From NCBI GenBank assembly GCA_965369995.1, contig CBDURO010000006.1, positions 6,951-70,950 of the forward strand: 64,000 bases of DNA, read 5' to 3'. This stretch comes from JAHJCW01 sp965369995. GTDB lineage: Bacteria; Fidelibacterota; Marinisomatia; Marinisomatales; JAHJCW01. The notes under the pieces are model-generated. The model did no database searches. It was not told the DNA's origin and saw only the letters and a list, made by a program, of their open reading frames with translations. The translations under genes and the position numbers were made by a program. Below are positions 1 to 9,500 of this stretch, piece by piece (the first letter of the stretch is position 1; the number at the start of each line of letters is the position of its first letter).

Positions 1-493
1 AAATTTCACCACCGGTATCGTAATAATGAGCATCGGGATTGGCGGGATTGATATATTGATCTAACATATGTGAATTGGGTATTTCTTTTTGAAGTCGTTC
101 AGCAGTTCCCAGCATACTATCGGGATGGTCGTGGGCAAGCTCGGTTTTTGTTCGCACGATCTTTGTTCCAAGTGACTGCAATACTACTTCTTTTTCCATA
201 CTCATCTTTTCGGGCATTGTTACAATTAATTTATATCCTTTTACTGCGCAAGCTAATGCTAAACCGATGCCGGTATTACCGGATGTTGCTTCAATTATTG
301 TATCACCCGGTTTAATACGTCCTTCCTTTTCCGCTTCAGCGATCATTCTTACACCAATACGGTCTTTCAATGAGCCACCGGCGTTTAAAAATTCGCATTT
401 CCCATATAATTCGCAATCTAATTCTTTGCCGATTGAATTAAGTTTAACGGTTGGTGTATTTTTTATCGTATCTAAAATATTTTCGAATAACAT
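1..493 (-). CDS. Cystathionine beta-synthase / cysteine synthase family protein (3' end off window)
   Basis: PLP-dependent beta-replacement enzyme of sulfur amino acid metabolism (cysteine synthase or cystathionine beta-synthase, CBS). About 164 N-terminal residues are visible; the gene runs off the left edge. The PLP lysine is K43 in GGSLKDR, and the phosphate-binding loop SGNTG is at residues 71-75. The stretch EIPNSHMLDQY followed by NPxAHYxT closely resembles the CBS branch rather than plain CysK (family knowledge). The start is the ATG at 491-493. Whether C-terminal regulatory CBS domains follow cannot be seen. Confidence 0.9.
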   Translation of the reverse strand, partial: MLFENILDTIKNTPTVKLNSIGKELDCELYGKCEFLNAGGSLKDRIGVRMIAEAEKEGRIKPGDTIIEATSGNTGIGLALACAVKGYKLIVTMPEKMSMEKEVVLQSLGTKIVRTKTELAHDHPDSMLGTAERLQKEIPNSHMLDQYINPANPDAHYYDTGGEI

Positions 494-551
494 TAAAATT
501 CCTTAAAAAAAGTATTCAAGTTTACCACGAAGATACGAAGACACGGAAAAC

Positions 552-579
552 AAAAAAGGACCCATTCGAGCCCTTTTTT
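552..579 (-). terminator. Rho-independent terminator of the hsp20 gene
   Basis: On the minus strand an A6-GGGCTC arm pairs with GGGTCC-T6 around a GAAT loop. This gives a 12-bp stem with two G-T wobbles ending in a T tract, about 20 bases past the hsp20 stop codon. Confidence 0.85.
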
Positions 580-598
580 ATTCAATTCAAATGAAATA

Positions 599-1042
599 TT
601 ATGATACCTTAATTTCAATTTCCTTTGGTTTAACTTCTTCAGCTTTTGGTACTTTAACAGTAAGCACGCCATCCTTAAATAAAGCGGTAATTTTGTCAGC
701 AATTACTTGATCCGTTAATTGGAAGCTACGTTTAAAAGCTCCGTAACGTCTTTCAGTGCGACAATAATTTTTATTCTCGTCCTTTCTATCAATTTTTCTT
801 TCACCACCAATTGTTAGCATATTCTCTTTGATATTAATGCTAATATCTTTTTTAGTGAGACCGGGCAGATCAGCGATTACAACAAAAGCATCGTTATCTT
901 CAGCAATATCTATTGCCGGAGTCCAATCGGTTAATTCAGTATCTTCAAAACGATCACCAAAAAAGTCGCTTGTTAAGCGATCCCATTCTGCAAATGTTGG
1001 CATCATTCTTTGTCTTACCGGATTCCATCTAATTAAAGTCAT
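599..1042 (-). CDS. Hsp20/alpha-crystallin small heat shock protein
   Basis: ATP-independent cytoplasmic holdase chaperone that binds unfolding proteins. It is 147 residues, the normal bacterial Hsp20 size. The alpha-crystallin domain covers roughly residues 40-140 and contains the conserved FKDGVLTVKVPK segment near its end. The C-terminus carries an IEIKV tail, the I-x-I/V motif used in oligomer assembly. The ATG start at 1042 has AGGAG eight bases upstream. A strong terminator follows, so it appears monocistronic. A possible sigma-54-like element lies about 40-70 bases upstream of the start (see the separate feature). Confidence 0.95.
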   Translation of the reverse strand: MTLIRWNPVRQRMMPTFAEWDRLTSDFFGDRFEDTELTDWTPAIDIAEDNDAFVVIADLPGLTKKDISINIKENMLTIGGERKIDRKDENKNYCRTERRYGAFKRSFQLTDQVIADKITALFKDGVLTVKVPKAEEVKPKEIEIKVS

Positions 1043-1092
1043 TATGTTTTCTCCTATTTAATTATAAAAAATTTCAAATTCACTTATACTAT

Positions 1093-1156
1093 TACAATCG
1101 CTGTGCCAAACTAAATATCTTGAATAAATAGCAGAATTAATTGTCATATTGGCACA
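1093..1156 (-). promoter_or_regulatory. Inverted repeat with a sigma-54-like -24/-12 element upstream of hsp20
   Basis: TGTGCCAA (1102-1109) and TTGGCACA (1149-1156) form an inverted repeat with a 39-base spacer. Read on the minus strand, the 1093-1109 arm gives TTGGCAC, five bases, then TTGT. The GG and G positions have the spacing of a sigma-54 promoter, but the -12 element has GT instead of GC. It would start a transcript about 40 bases before hsp20. This is a pattern match only. Confidence 0.3.
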
Positions 1157-1302
1157 ACAGGTGAAGACAGTGCGATAAGTATGTCATTATTGCATAGACT
1201 AAATTATTATTAGATAAATATAAATTAGTATAGAAAATTGAATGAATAATTTCATTAGAAACAATAAACCACTTAATTTCCGTACTTATTTAAGGAATGA
1301 AA

Positions 1303-2523
1303 ATGGAAAAATTAGCATTATTCGGCGGTAAACCAGTTCGAACCAAGCCGTTTCCAAATTGGCCACTCGTCACAGAAGAATTGAAAAAGCAAGTAATCAA
1401 TACAATGGAGACAGATTCATTAGGTGTTGGAAGTAATATTATAAAGCAGTTTGAGGAAAAGTATGCTGATTTTCATGATGCAAAATATTGCTTAAGTACA
1501 AGTTCCGGTACTACTGCTATCTGGGTGTGTCTTAAAGCCGCAGGTGTAAAAGCAGGCGATGAAGTTATACTTCCTCCTTATACATTTATTGCGACCGGTT
1601 CAGCAATATTAATGGCAAATGCCATACCTGTTTTTGTTGATGTGGATCCGGAAACATTTAATATGGATCCCGCAAAGCTTGAAGCAGCTATAACCGATAA
1701 AACTAAAGTGATAATGCCCGTACATATTGCCGGAAATCCTGCGGATATGGATGCAATTTTACAAATTGCTAATAAACATAATATAAAAGTAATTGAAGAT
1801 GCTGCTCAGGCGCATGGCGCAGAATGGGATGGTAAAAAGGTAGGAGCGCTTGGATTAGGAGGTATATTTAGCTTTCAAACTTCCAAAAATCTTTCTGCCG
1901 GTGAGGGTGGTGCAATTGTTTCCAATGATAAAGATTTTATGGATGCTTGTTATTCTTATGCCAATTGCGGTCGAGTGCGGGGAGGTGAGTGGTATGAGCA
2001 TCAATATTTAGGCGGAAATTTCCGATTGAACTCGATGGCGGCAAGTTTGTTATTAGCACAGCTTGATACAATTGAAAGCTATATGGTATTGCGAGATAAA
2101 AACTGTAAAATTTTGGATGATGCAATATCAAAAATTGATGGATTGACTATTACAAAAATGTATCCAAAAACATCGCGTAGCGCTAATCATTTGTATCTTT
2201 TACGATATAATAAAGATAAATTTAATGGAATTCCACGCGAAAAATTCTTTAAAGCAGTGCAAGCTGAAGGAGTTTATACCTATTCTGGTTACACACCTTT
2301 GTACCGTGAGCGATTGTTTGCGGTTGATTCTAAGGAATATCCATGGTTAGAAGGGATAAATTATAAAGATATGAATTTCCCTGTTACGGAAAAACTATGT
2401 ACGGAAGAAGCAGTTTGGTTAAAACAGAATCATTTGTTAGGAACTAAAGACGATACTAATGATATAATTATGGCTTTTAAAAAAGTGACCACTGCAATGA
2501 AAGAAGAACCGAATCTATTTTAA
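1303..2523 (+). CDS. DegT/DnrJ/EryC1/StrS family PLP aminotransferase
   Basis: PLP-dependent sugar (or inosose/AHBA-type) aminotransferase family. Numbered from an upstream ATG at 1297, the PLP lysine is K197 in SFQTSKNLSAGEGG and the cofactor-pairing aspartate is D168 in EDAAQAHGA. The N-terminal LALFGGKPVR signature is typical of StrS/AHBA-synthase-like members. AAGGA at 1292-1296 abuts the ATG at 1297 but lies six bases before the ATG at 1303, so 1303 is the better start. The product is about 406 residues, normal for the family. No sugar-nucleotide genes are nearby, so the substrate is unknown. tldD follows 28 bases downstream and may be co-transcribed. Confidence 0.9.
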   Translation: MEKLALFGGKPVRTKPFPNWPLVTEELKKQVINTMETDSLGVGSNIIKQFEEKYADFHDAKYCLSTSSGTTAIWVCLKAAGVKAGDEVILPPYTFIATGSAILMANAIPVFVDVDPETFNMDPAKLEAAITDKTKVIMPVHIAGNPADMDAILQIANKHNIKVIEDAAQAHGAEWDGKKVGALGLGGIFSFQTSKNLSAGEGGAIVSNDKDFMDACYSYANCGRVRGGEWYEHQYLGGNFRLNSMAASLLLAQLDTIESYMVLRDKNCKILDDAISKIDGLTITKMYPKTSRSANHLYLLRYNKDKFNGIPREKFFKAVQAEGVYTYSGYTPLYRERLFAVDSKEYPWLEGINYKDMNFPVTEKLCTEEAVWLKQNHLLGTKDDTNDIIMAFKKVTTAMKEEPNLF

Positions 2524-2551
2524 AATAAATATAATCAACAAGATAATCAAT

Positions 2552-3988
2552 ATGACAAAACAATTACAAAATTTATTAAATGCCGTTGACATTCCTGCAG
2601 ATTGGATCGGCTTGCGGGAAGTTGATGAGCGAACAACAGTTCGTTTCATAAGAGACAGTCATCCGCAGACGAACACGCGAACAAAAACCCATGGAATAAT
2701 GGTGGAAGTCTTAGCTGATGGACAATTTGGATACGTTGGTACGAATGATATTAGTAAAAATGGTATCCAAAAAGCCGCAGAAAAAGCCTATCAACAAGCA
2801 AAATTAGCTGCTAAATATGCCATCCATTCTTTTACTGATGCGGCAAGACCAAAAGCAATTGGTTCTTACAATTCGCCTTATAAAAATGCGTTTAATGATT
2901 CATCAGCTGGTGTATTGAATGATTTAATGATTAAGGCAAGTAAGGTTCTAAAAGTCTCGGACAAGGTGATTAGTACAAATGCATTTGCACAGATTGTTGA
3001 ATCTAAACACGGATTTGTCAGCTCAAATGGAAGTGATATTTCTCAAGATTTTCTGTTGGTAACATTTGATTTGGTGGCAACTGCACAGGATGGAACTAAT
3101 ATCAATACTCGCTCAGCCGGCGGATTAAGAGGACTGTCGCAACAAATTGGAGCGGAATTATTTGATGAAAAATGGATTTTGCGCAAAGCGAAGGAAATCG
3201 GTGAACAGGCGGTTGAATTAACAACTGCTGAAGAATGTCCAACCGGAATAATGGACTTAGTATTGGCTCCCGACCAAATGATGTTACAAATCCACGAAAG
3301 CGTAGGGCATGCATTAGAAGTTGACCGAATTCTCGGAGATGAAAGAAATTATGCAGGTTGGAGTTTTGTAAAATTAGACGATTTTGGAAAACTACAATAT
3401 GGTTCAAAATTGATGAATGCCACCTATGACCCAACCTATACCGGTCAATTTGCTTCTTTTGGATTTGATGACGGCGGATTAAAGGCTGATAAGGAATATT
3501 TAATAAAAGAAGGATTATTAGTACGTGGTTTGGGCGGCAAGGAAAGCCAAATTCGTTCCGGTGTTCCCGGTGTAGCAAATTTCCGGGCAAGCTCATGGAA
3601 TCGAGTACCGGTTGATAGAATGGGTAATATAAATTTGGAACCAGGCGATTCAACTTTTGACGAAATTATTTCTTCAGTTGAAAAAGGCGTTTACATGGAA
3701 AGTAACCGTTCATGGTCTATTGATGATTATCGGAATAAATTTCAATTTGGCTGCGAATATGGAAAATTGATTGAAAACGGAAAATTAACCAAAACCGTTC
3801 GGAATCCAAATTATCGTGCAATTAGCAATCCATTTTGGAATAGTCTGGCAATGATTGGTAATAAAGATACTTTTAAAATGTATGGAACTCCATATTGCGG
3901 AAAAGGAGAGCCCAGCCAAGTCATTCGAGTTGGACATGCCTCTCCGGTATGTTTATTTAAAGATGTTGCCATTTTTGGCGGCGCCTAA
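2552..3988 (+). CDS. tldD: TldD family metalloprotease
   Basis: Zinc metallopeptidase subunit of the TldD/TldE (PmbA) heterodimer, which in E. coli cleaves unfolded peptides, matures microcin B17 and degrades the CcdA antitoxin. The catalytic HExxxH motif is H248-E249-SVG-H252, followed by ALEVDR as in TldD. The 478 residues match the family length. tldE starts 17 bases downstream, giving the usual pair order. The natural substrate here is unknown. No peptide-natural-product genes are adjacent, but a RelE-type toxin-antitoxin locus lies 6 kb away. Confidence 0.93.
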   Translation: MTKQLQNLLNAVDIPADWIGLREVDERTTVRFIRDSHPQTNTRTKTHGIMVEVLADGQFGYVGTNDISKNGIQKAAEKAYQQAKLAAKYAIHSFTDAARPKAIGSYNSPYKNAFNDSSAGVLNDLMIKASKVLKVSDKVISTNAFAQIVESKHGFVSSNGSDISQDFLLVTFDLVATAQDGTNINTRSAGGLRGLSQQIGAELFDEKWILRKAKEIGEQAVELTTAEECPTGIMDLVLAPDQMMLQIHESVGHALEVDRILGDERNYAGWSFVKLDDFGKLQYGSKLMNATYDPTYTGQFASFGFDDGGLKADKEYLIKEGLLVRGLGGKESQIRSGVPGVANFRASSWNRVPVDRMGNINLEPGDSTFDEIISSVEKGVYMESNRSWSIDDYRNKFQFGCEYGKLIENGKLTKTVRNPNYRAISNPFWNSLAMIGNKDTFKMYGTPYCGKGEPSQVIRVGHASPVCLFKDVAIFGGA

Positions 3989-4005
3989 TAGGAAGTTAAG
4001 TTATT

Positions 4006-5328
4006 ATGGAAAAAATATTTAACAAGATAAGTGATCGAATTTATTCGGATTTAAAAACCGGTGAACACCTTACGTTATCATTACAGGGTGAAAATAGCCA
4101 ATTTATTCGAATTAATAATGCTAAAATTCGTCAAACAGGATTGGTGAACAATACTGATATATCATTCGATTTCATTTATGATAAGCGTAATTGCCAAGGA
4201 CAGATTACATTGAGCGGTGATTTAGACATTGATTATCGACATGCAGCTGACGAATTGAATCGCTTACGAGCGGAAATTGTGCAATTACCGGAAGATCCAT
4301 TTGTTGTTTTACCGGAAAATACCGGTTCAACCCGTGAAAGTAAAAGTGCCAATGGATTAGATACTGATAAAGCAGTTGAGGCATTACTTCCAGTTATGGC
4401 AGGAGTTGATTTGGTTGGAATTTGGTCTTCCGGAAGAATATTTAGCGGCAGCAGTAATTCAGCCGGACAGGAACATTGGTTCGAAACCGATACTTATTCG
4501 CTTGATTTTTCACTCGTTAATAAAGACCATAAAATGGTAAAGGGTACATTTGCGGGCAGTGATTGGGATCAGTCTAAATATGAAGTCTATATCAAGGATG
4601 CCAAACAAAAATTACAATTGATGAATAAAAAACCGGTAAAAATGAAACCGGGGAAATACCGCACTTGGTTTGAATCAAAAGCGGTAGCTGATTTTCTTTC
4701 AATGTTTTCTTGGCAGGGAGTGAGTGAGGCGAATATCAGGCAGGGTAACAGCGCATTTATTAGAATGCGTAATGAAGGCACAAAACTTTCTCCACTATTT
4801 TCTCTAAATGAAGATTTCCGCCCCGGGTTAGTCCCGCGTTTTAACGAAAGAGGAGAGATTGCTCCGGAAATTCTATCGATTATCGATAAAGGAAATCTCG
4901 CAAATACGATGGTCAGTTCACGGACTGCCAAAGAATATAAAGTTGAATCTAACAATGCAAGTGGAGAGGAAGTTTTGCGAGCCACTAAAATGGCAATCGG
5001 CTCACTTACCGAAGAAAACGTTTTGCAAAAATTAGGTACTGGACTATTCCTATCCAATTTACACTACTTGAATTGGAGTGATAATATTGGTGGAAGAATC
5101 ACCGGATTGACGCGCTACGCTTGTTTTTGGGTAGAAGATAGCGAGATTGTTGGACCTATCGAAACTATGCGCTTTGATGACACTATTTATAATCTGTTTG
5201 GCGGTGAACTTGAAGCAGTAGGAGATAATGTAAAAATAAATCCCGAGGTTGAAACTTACGAAGGTCGCCAGTACGGAAATATCACTTGTCCGGGTATGCT
5301 TGTTAAATCTTTTAAGTTGACGTTATAA
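4006..5328 (+). CDS. tldE: TldE/PmbA family protein
   Basis: Non-catalytic partner of TldD. It has the same fold but lacks the HExxxH metal motif, and in known complexes it forms part of the substrate tunnel. The product is 440 residues, the normal PmbA size. Conserved C-terminal features include ISNLHYLNW-like and ITGLTRYACFWVEDSEI-like segments, typical of PmbA proteins. It lies 17 bases after tldD on the same strand. The short region behind it (5329-5424) is filled with small inverted repeats. Confidence 0.92.
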   Translation: MEKIFNKISDRIYSDLKTGEHLTLSLQGENSQFIRINNAKIRQTGLVNNTDISFDFIYDKRNCQGQITLSGDLDIDYRHAADELNRLRAEIVQLPEDPFVVLPENTGSTRESKSANGLDTDKAVEALLPVMAGVDLVGIWSSGRIFSGSSNSAGQEHWFETDTYSLDFSLVNKDHKMVKGTFAGSDWDQSKYEVYIKDAKQKLQLMNKKPVKMKPGKYRTWFESKAVADFLSMFSWQGVSEANIRQGNSAFIRMRNEGTKLSPLFSLNEDFRPGLVPRFNERGEIAPEILSIIDKGNLANTMVSSRTAKEYKVESNNASGEEVLRATKMAIGSLTEENVLQKLGTGLFLSNLHYLNWSDNIGGRITGLTRYACFWVEDSEIVGPIETMRFDDTIYNLFGGELEAVGDNVKINPEVETYEGRQYGNITCPGMLVKSFKLTL

Positions 5329-5341
5329 TATTTTCCCCCTC

Positions 5342-5429
5342 TATCCTTCGGATATCTCCCCCTATTTTGGGGGAAGAATTAATGTGGGTGTATTTAATAA
5401 TGAGATTGCTTTGCTAAACTTGCAATGAC
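5342..5429 (+). repeat. Small inverted-repeat mosaic between tldE and sixA
   Basis: Three short hairpins lie in a row: TATCC-TTC-GGATA (5342-5354), CCCCC-TATTTT-GGGGG (5358-5373), and GAGATTGC (5402-5409) facing GCAATGAC (5422-5429). The last pair resembles a GAGATTGC...GCAATGAC repeat recalled from intergenic regions of many environmental bacteria (from memory, not searched). The element includes the ATG at 5425, which argues against that codon being the sixA start. Confidence 0.5.
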
Positions 5430-5442
5430 AAATAAAAAAAAT

Positions 5443-5937
5443 ATGAAAAAACTTACACTAATCCGTCATAGTAAATCCTCTTGGGATGATCCATCTTTAG
5501 CAGACTGGGAACGTCCGTTAAAAAACCGTGGTAAAAAAGATGCTTTGTTGATCGGTTATAAGTTAAAAGAAGAAGAGATTATCCCGGATAAAATCATATC
5601 AAGCTCGGCAAAGCGAGCCTATGATTCAGCCAAACGTATTGCTGAATGCATCAAATATCCTGAAAATAAAATTGCAATCACTGATGACATTTACTTAGCA
5701 GGAATACCTCAATTAGTTCAATTAATCCAGAATTTGAAAGATAAATGGAAACATGTATTCCTATTTGGACATAATCCATATTTTACTGAATTACCCAATT
5801 TATACGGTAAAAATAAGATTTTAAATTTGCCTACAACCGGAGTATATCAAATATCTTTCAAGTGCAATAAATGGGCTGATATATCTCTGGATAATGGAAA
5901 AAATACTTATTTTCTTACGCCAAAGATGTTGAAGTAG
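5443..5937 (+). CDS. SixA-type phosphohistidine phosphatase (histidine phosphatase superfamily)
   Basis: Small branch-1 histidine phosphatase related to E. coli SixA, which removes phosphate from phosphohistidine. The N-terminus MKKLTLIRHSKSSWDD contains the RH catalytic signature (H9 becomes phosphorylated in the family). LKNRGKKDA and a second histidine in LFGHNPYF complete the usual motifs. The upstream in-frame ATG at 5425 lies inside a repeat element and would add an unconserved MTNKKN, so 5443 is preferred. No clear ribosome site precedes either codon. A 13-codon copy of its 3' end exists at 12420-12458. Confidence 0.88.
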   Translation: MKKLTLIRHSKSSWDDPSLADWERPLKNRGKKDALLIGYKLKEEEIIPDKIISSSAKRAYDSAKRIAECIKYPENKIAITDDIYLAGIPQLVQLIQNLKDKWKHVFLFGHNPYFTELPNLYGKNKILNLPTTGVYQISFKCNKWADISLDNGKNTYFLTPKMLK

Positions 5938-5948
5938 AATTACGTATT

Positions 5949-6389
5949 TTATTCTACTTTTGTTTCAAATACTTTCTGCATCTGAAACAAATTACCACAA
6001 TTAGGGCACTTATCAATATTACTTGGTCTAGTGTTTCTCGTTAGATGGATTAAGACATGGTTTACTTCCCAACATTTAGAACAGAATGGATTTCCAGTTG
6101 GACTACCTTTTTCATCTTTTTCATAGTACGCATCGCGATATCTTACAATATCTGCCTTAATTTTTAACGTATCATTTAAATTTTTGATTTGTTGTTCTTT
6201 ATCTGAAATTGTCTCACGTAGTTCACTGATATATATTCTTAGTTCTGATAGAGATTCTGTTAATTCAGCAAACTTTAAATTGTATTCGGCTGATTCAAGT
6301 TTTTGCCCTGCATCTCGGATAACTTTTAATATCTCAGATGCCGATTTTATTGCAGTAAAAGCTGCTGAAATTGATGAAATATCAGACAA
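5949..6389 (-). CDS. Hypothetical protein with N-terminal coiled coil and C-terminal zinc ribbon
   Basis: No named family recognised. The 146-residue product has a predicted helical, coiled-coil-prone first half (about residues 25-80, rich in LSELR/ISELRETISDKEQQIKNL-type heptads). The C-terminal half has paired CxxC knuckles, FCSKCW and KCPNCG, likely binding one zinc. It starts with TTG at 6387-6389, supported by a perfect GGAGG six bases upstream (6396-6400); without that start the N-terminal helix would be lost. It converges with sixA, 11 bases apart. The layout resembles small phage or defence-island accessory proteins, but no such genes are adjacent. Confidence 0.75.
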   Translation of the reverse strand: MSDISSISAAFTAIKSASEILKVIRDAGQKLESAEYNLKFAELTESLSELRIYISELRETISDKEQQIKNLNDTLKIKADIVRYRDAYYEKDEKGSPTGNPFCSKCWEVNHVLIHLTRNTRPSNIDKCPNCGNLFQMQKVFETKVE

Positions 6390-6483
6390 TATTTGCCTCC
6401 AATTTTTATTTTAATAATAATAACATATTTAGAATGTATCAGTTAAGATAGTAGTAAAATTAACACAAAACCACCTAATTTCT

Positions 6484-6518
6484 AACATCCAATATCTAAT
6501 ATCAAATATCAAAATCAA
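6484..6518 (+). repeat. Degenerate 7-bp tandem repeat upstream of the double peptidase
   Basis: Five consecutive heptamers, AACATCC, AATATCT, AATATCA, AATATCA and AAATCAA, end nine bases before the start codon of the M1-M28 peptidase. The periodicity is visible directly; no function is known. Confidence 0.6.
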
Positions 6519-6527
6519 GAGCAAAAT

Positions 6528-9500
6528 ATGATCAAAAAAACACTACTATTATTATTTCCCCTATTTTTATATGCACAAATACACCACGAAATAAATGCTA
6601 CAATAAATCCAAGTGATTCATTTATTGATGTTACAGATATTATAACTATACCTGAATCACAATTAAAGGATGGATTAGAATTCAAACTGCATTACGCCTT
6701 GGAAGTTGAAGATAATGAAATAATCACCAAACTTGCTGGAACAGTTGATGCGGAAGATATCGGTATGGATAAAGATGATGTTGGATCTGAGAATGCTCTA
6801 AAACTCAATGTTTATCAAATCAATATTCCAAGTGGTCATTCCGGTGAATTGAAATTAGCATTAAAGTACAACGGAAAGATCGATTCACCCGTTGAGCAGA
6901 GTGATGAAAACTATGCCAGAGGTTTTAGTGAATCACCAGGTATAATTTGGGAGAAGGGTGTTTATCTTGCCGGTTCAACATACTGGGTGCCTCATTTCAA
7001 TGATGAATTGGTTTATTTCAATTTAACCACTACCGCACCAATCGACTGGAAAACAGTTACAGTCGGAAAGAGAACTTTAGATGAAAACGGTGTAAGTACT
7101 CACATCGACAAATGGGAATCCCCAACTCCGCAAGAGGAAGTGTTTCTCATTGCTGCGCCGTTTAGCGAATACTCATACCCAATGGGCGCTGTAACAGCTT
7201 ACGCTTTCCTCCGTACGCCGGATGAGGGTTTAGCAAATAAGTATTTAGAAACTACGGCACAGTACATGGAAATGTATCGTAAGTTGGTTGGACCTTTCCC
7301 TTATACAAAATTTGCACTTGTAGAAAACTTTTGGGAAACCGGTTATGGGATGCCCTCTTTCACTCTTTTGGGTGAGAAAATAATTCGGTTCCCGTTTATT
7401 TTGCATTCATCATACCCGCATGAATTGCTGCATAATTGGTGGGGAAATTCGGTCTATGTTGATTTTGAAACCGGCAATTGGTGCGAGGGTATTACCGTAT
7501 ATATGGCGGATCATCTCATTAAAGAACAGCGCGGCCAAGCCGATGAATACCGCCGAGCAACTTTGCAGAAATATACAAACTATGTAACGCCGCAGAGCGA
7601 TTTCCCAATTAACAAGTTTCTTTCCCGGCACGATGCCCCGAGCGAATCTGTTGGATATGGAAAAAGCTCTATGTTTTTCCATATGCTTAGACAAAAAGTC
7701 GGTGATGAATTATTTGTGAAAGGCTTTCAGAAATTTAACAGAGATAACAAATTTAAACGTGCATCCTTTGATGATATAAGAATTGCATTTGAAGAAGTTA
7801 CCGAACAAGGTTTTAAATGGTTCTTCGAACAATGGATTGATAGAACCGGAGCTCCGGAAATTGTTTTAGAAAATGTAAAAGTAAAATCAATCCGTGATTT
7901 TAGCAATGTATCATTCACGCTAAAGCAAATTCAAGATGATGATGTGTTTTATCTTGATGTTCCAGTAACAATCGTTACAGAAAATGGCACACACTCTGAA
8001 ATAGTTGAAATGAATGAGAAAGAAGTTAGGTATAGTATTTCCGTTAAAGATAAACCACTAAAACTGTTGATTGATCCTCAGTTTGATCTATTCAGGAAAT
8101 TGGATCCGAGAGAGACTCCGCCAACTTTTACCAAGGCATATGGGGCTGATCAAACTTTGATCATTTTACCAAATGAGGATAGTAAGGATTACCATATTTA
8201 CAAAGATTTTTCTGATTTATGGATAGATGGGAATGAAGACAAATTTACGATTGAATCACAGGATGATGTTGATAAACTCCCAACTGGCAAAGCTGTTATG
8301 CTTCTTGGTCTAGATAACAAATTTGCATCAGTTGTTAATAATGCTATTAAGGAATATGATTCTGAATTACTTATGAATAGCGTTAGATATGGTAAGAGAG
8401 AGATTACTTCCGATGATAATAGTTTCTTTATTTCAATAGTTAATCCTAATGATTTGAAAGCAGTTATCACATTACTTTCAATCGGGAATAAGGATGCTGT
8501 TGATGGATTGAACAGGAAACTTCCACATTATGGCAAATACAGTTACCTTGCATTTTCTGGAAGTGAGCCTACCAATATTGATAAAGGGCAGTGGTCAGTA
8601 AACAATTCTCCATTGATCTATAACATTGATCCATCTGCAGCTGATATTGAAGTAAAACTGGAAACTCGTAAAGCGCTTGCGATGTTAGCTCCCGTATTTT
8701 CTGCTGACAGAATGATGGAAGTTGTTACCTATCTTGCTTCAAATGACTTAAAAGGTAGGGGAATTGGTACTCCGGAAATTGATGAAGCAGCAAATTACAT
8801 TGCCAATAAATTTGAAGAATATGGTCTTCAAACCGGAAGTGATGATGGGACATATTTTCAGCAATGGACTCAGGATGTACTTGATAGGAAGAATGTAAAA
8901 TTAAAAAATGTTGTTGGAATTATTCCCGGAACGAATCCTTATCTTGCTGAAGCGGTTGTTGTATCAGCTCACTACGATCATCTCGGATTTGGATGGCCCG
9001 ATGTGAGAAAAGGGAATGAAGGAAAAATTCATAATGGTGCTGATGATAACGCAAGCGGTATCGCAGTAATGTTAGAGCTTGCAAAAACACTTGGAAAAAC
9101 TCATAAACCGGCGAGGACGATTATTTTCATCGCATTTACTGCGGAAGAATGTGGTTTGGTCGGCTCACGTTATTTTGTTAATAATTACAATAAATTCCCA
9201 ATAAATGAAATCTTGGCAAACTTAAATATTGACACAGTTGGAAGATTATTCGGCAAAAAATTAATGGTCTTAAACAGTAATTCTGCTCGTGAATGGAAAT
9301 TTATATTTATGGGTACAGATTTTACTACCGGAGTTGTATCAGAACTAATTACACAAGATTTGGATGCGAGTGACCAAATGGCATTTATTGAAAAAGGTGT
9401 TCCCGGCGTTCAATTGTTCTACACTGGTGTTGGTTCAGATTATCATAGGCCTGAAGATGATGCCGATAAAATCGATGCTGATGGATTGGTTAAAGTAGCA

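Noticed and set aside
3102..3653. 183-residue reading frame antisense to tldD
   Set aside because: Lies wholly inside a conserved gene, no ribosome site, residues look like reverse-strand noise (His/Leu-rich).
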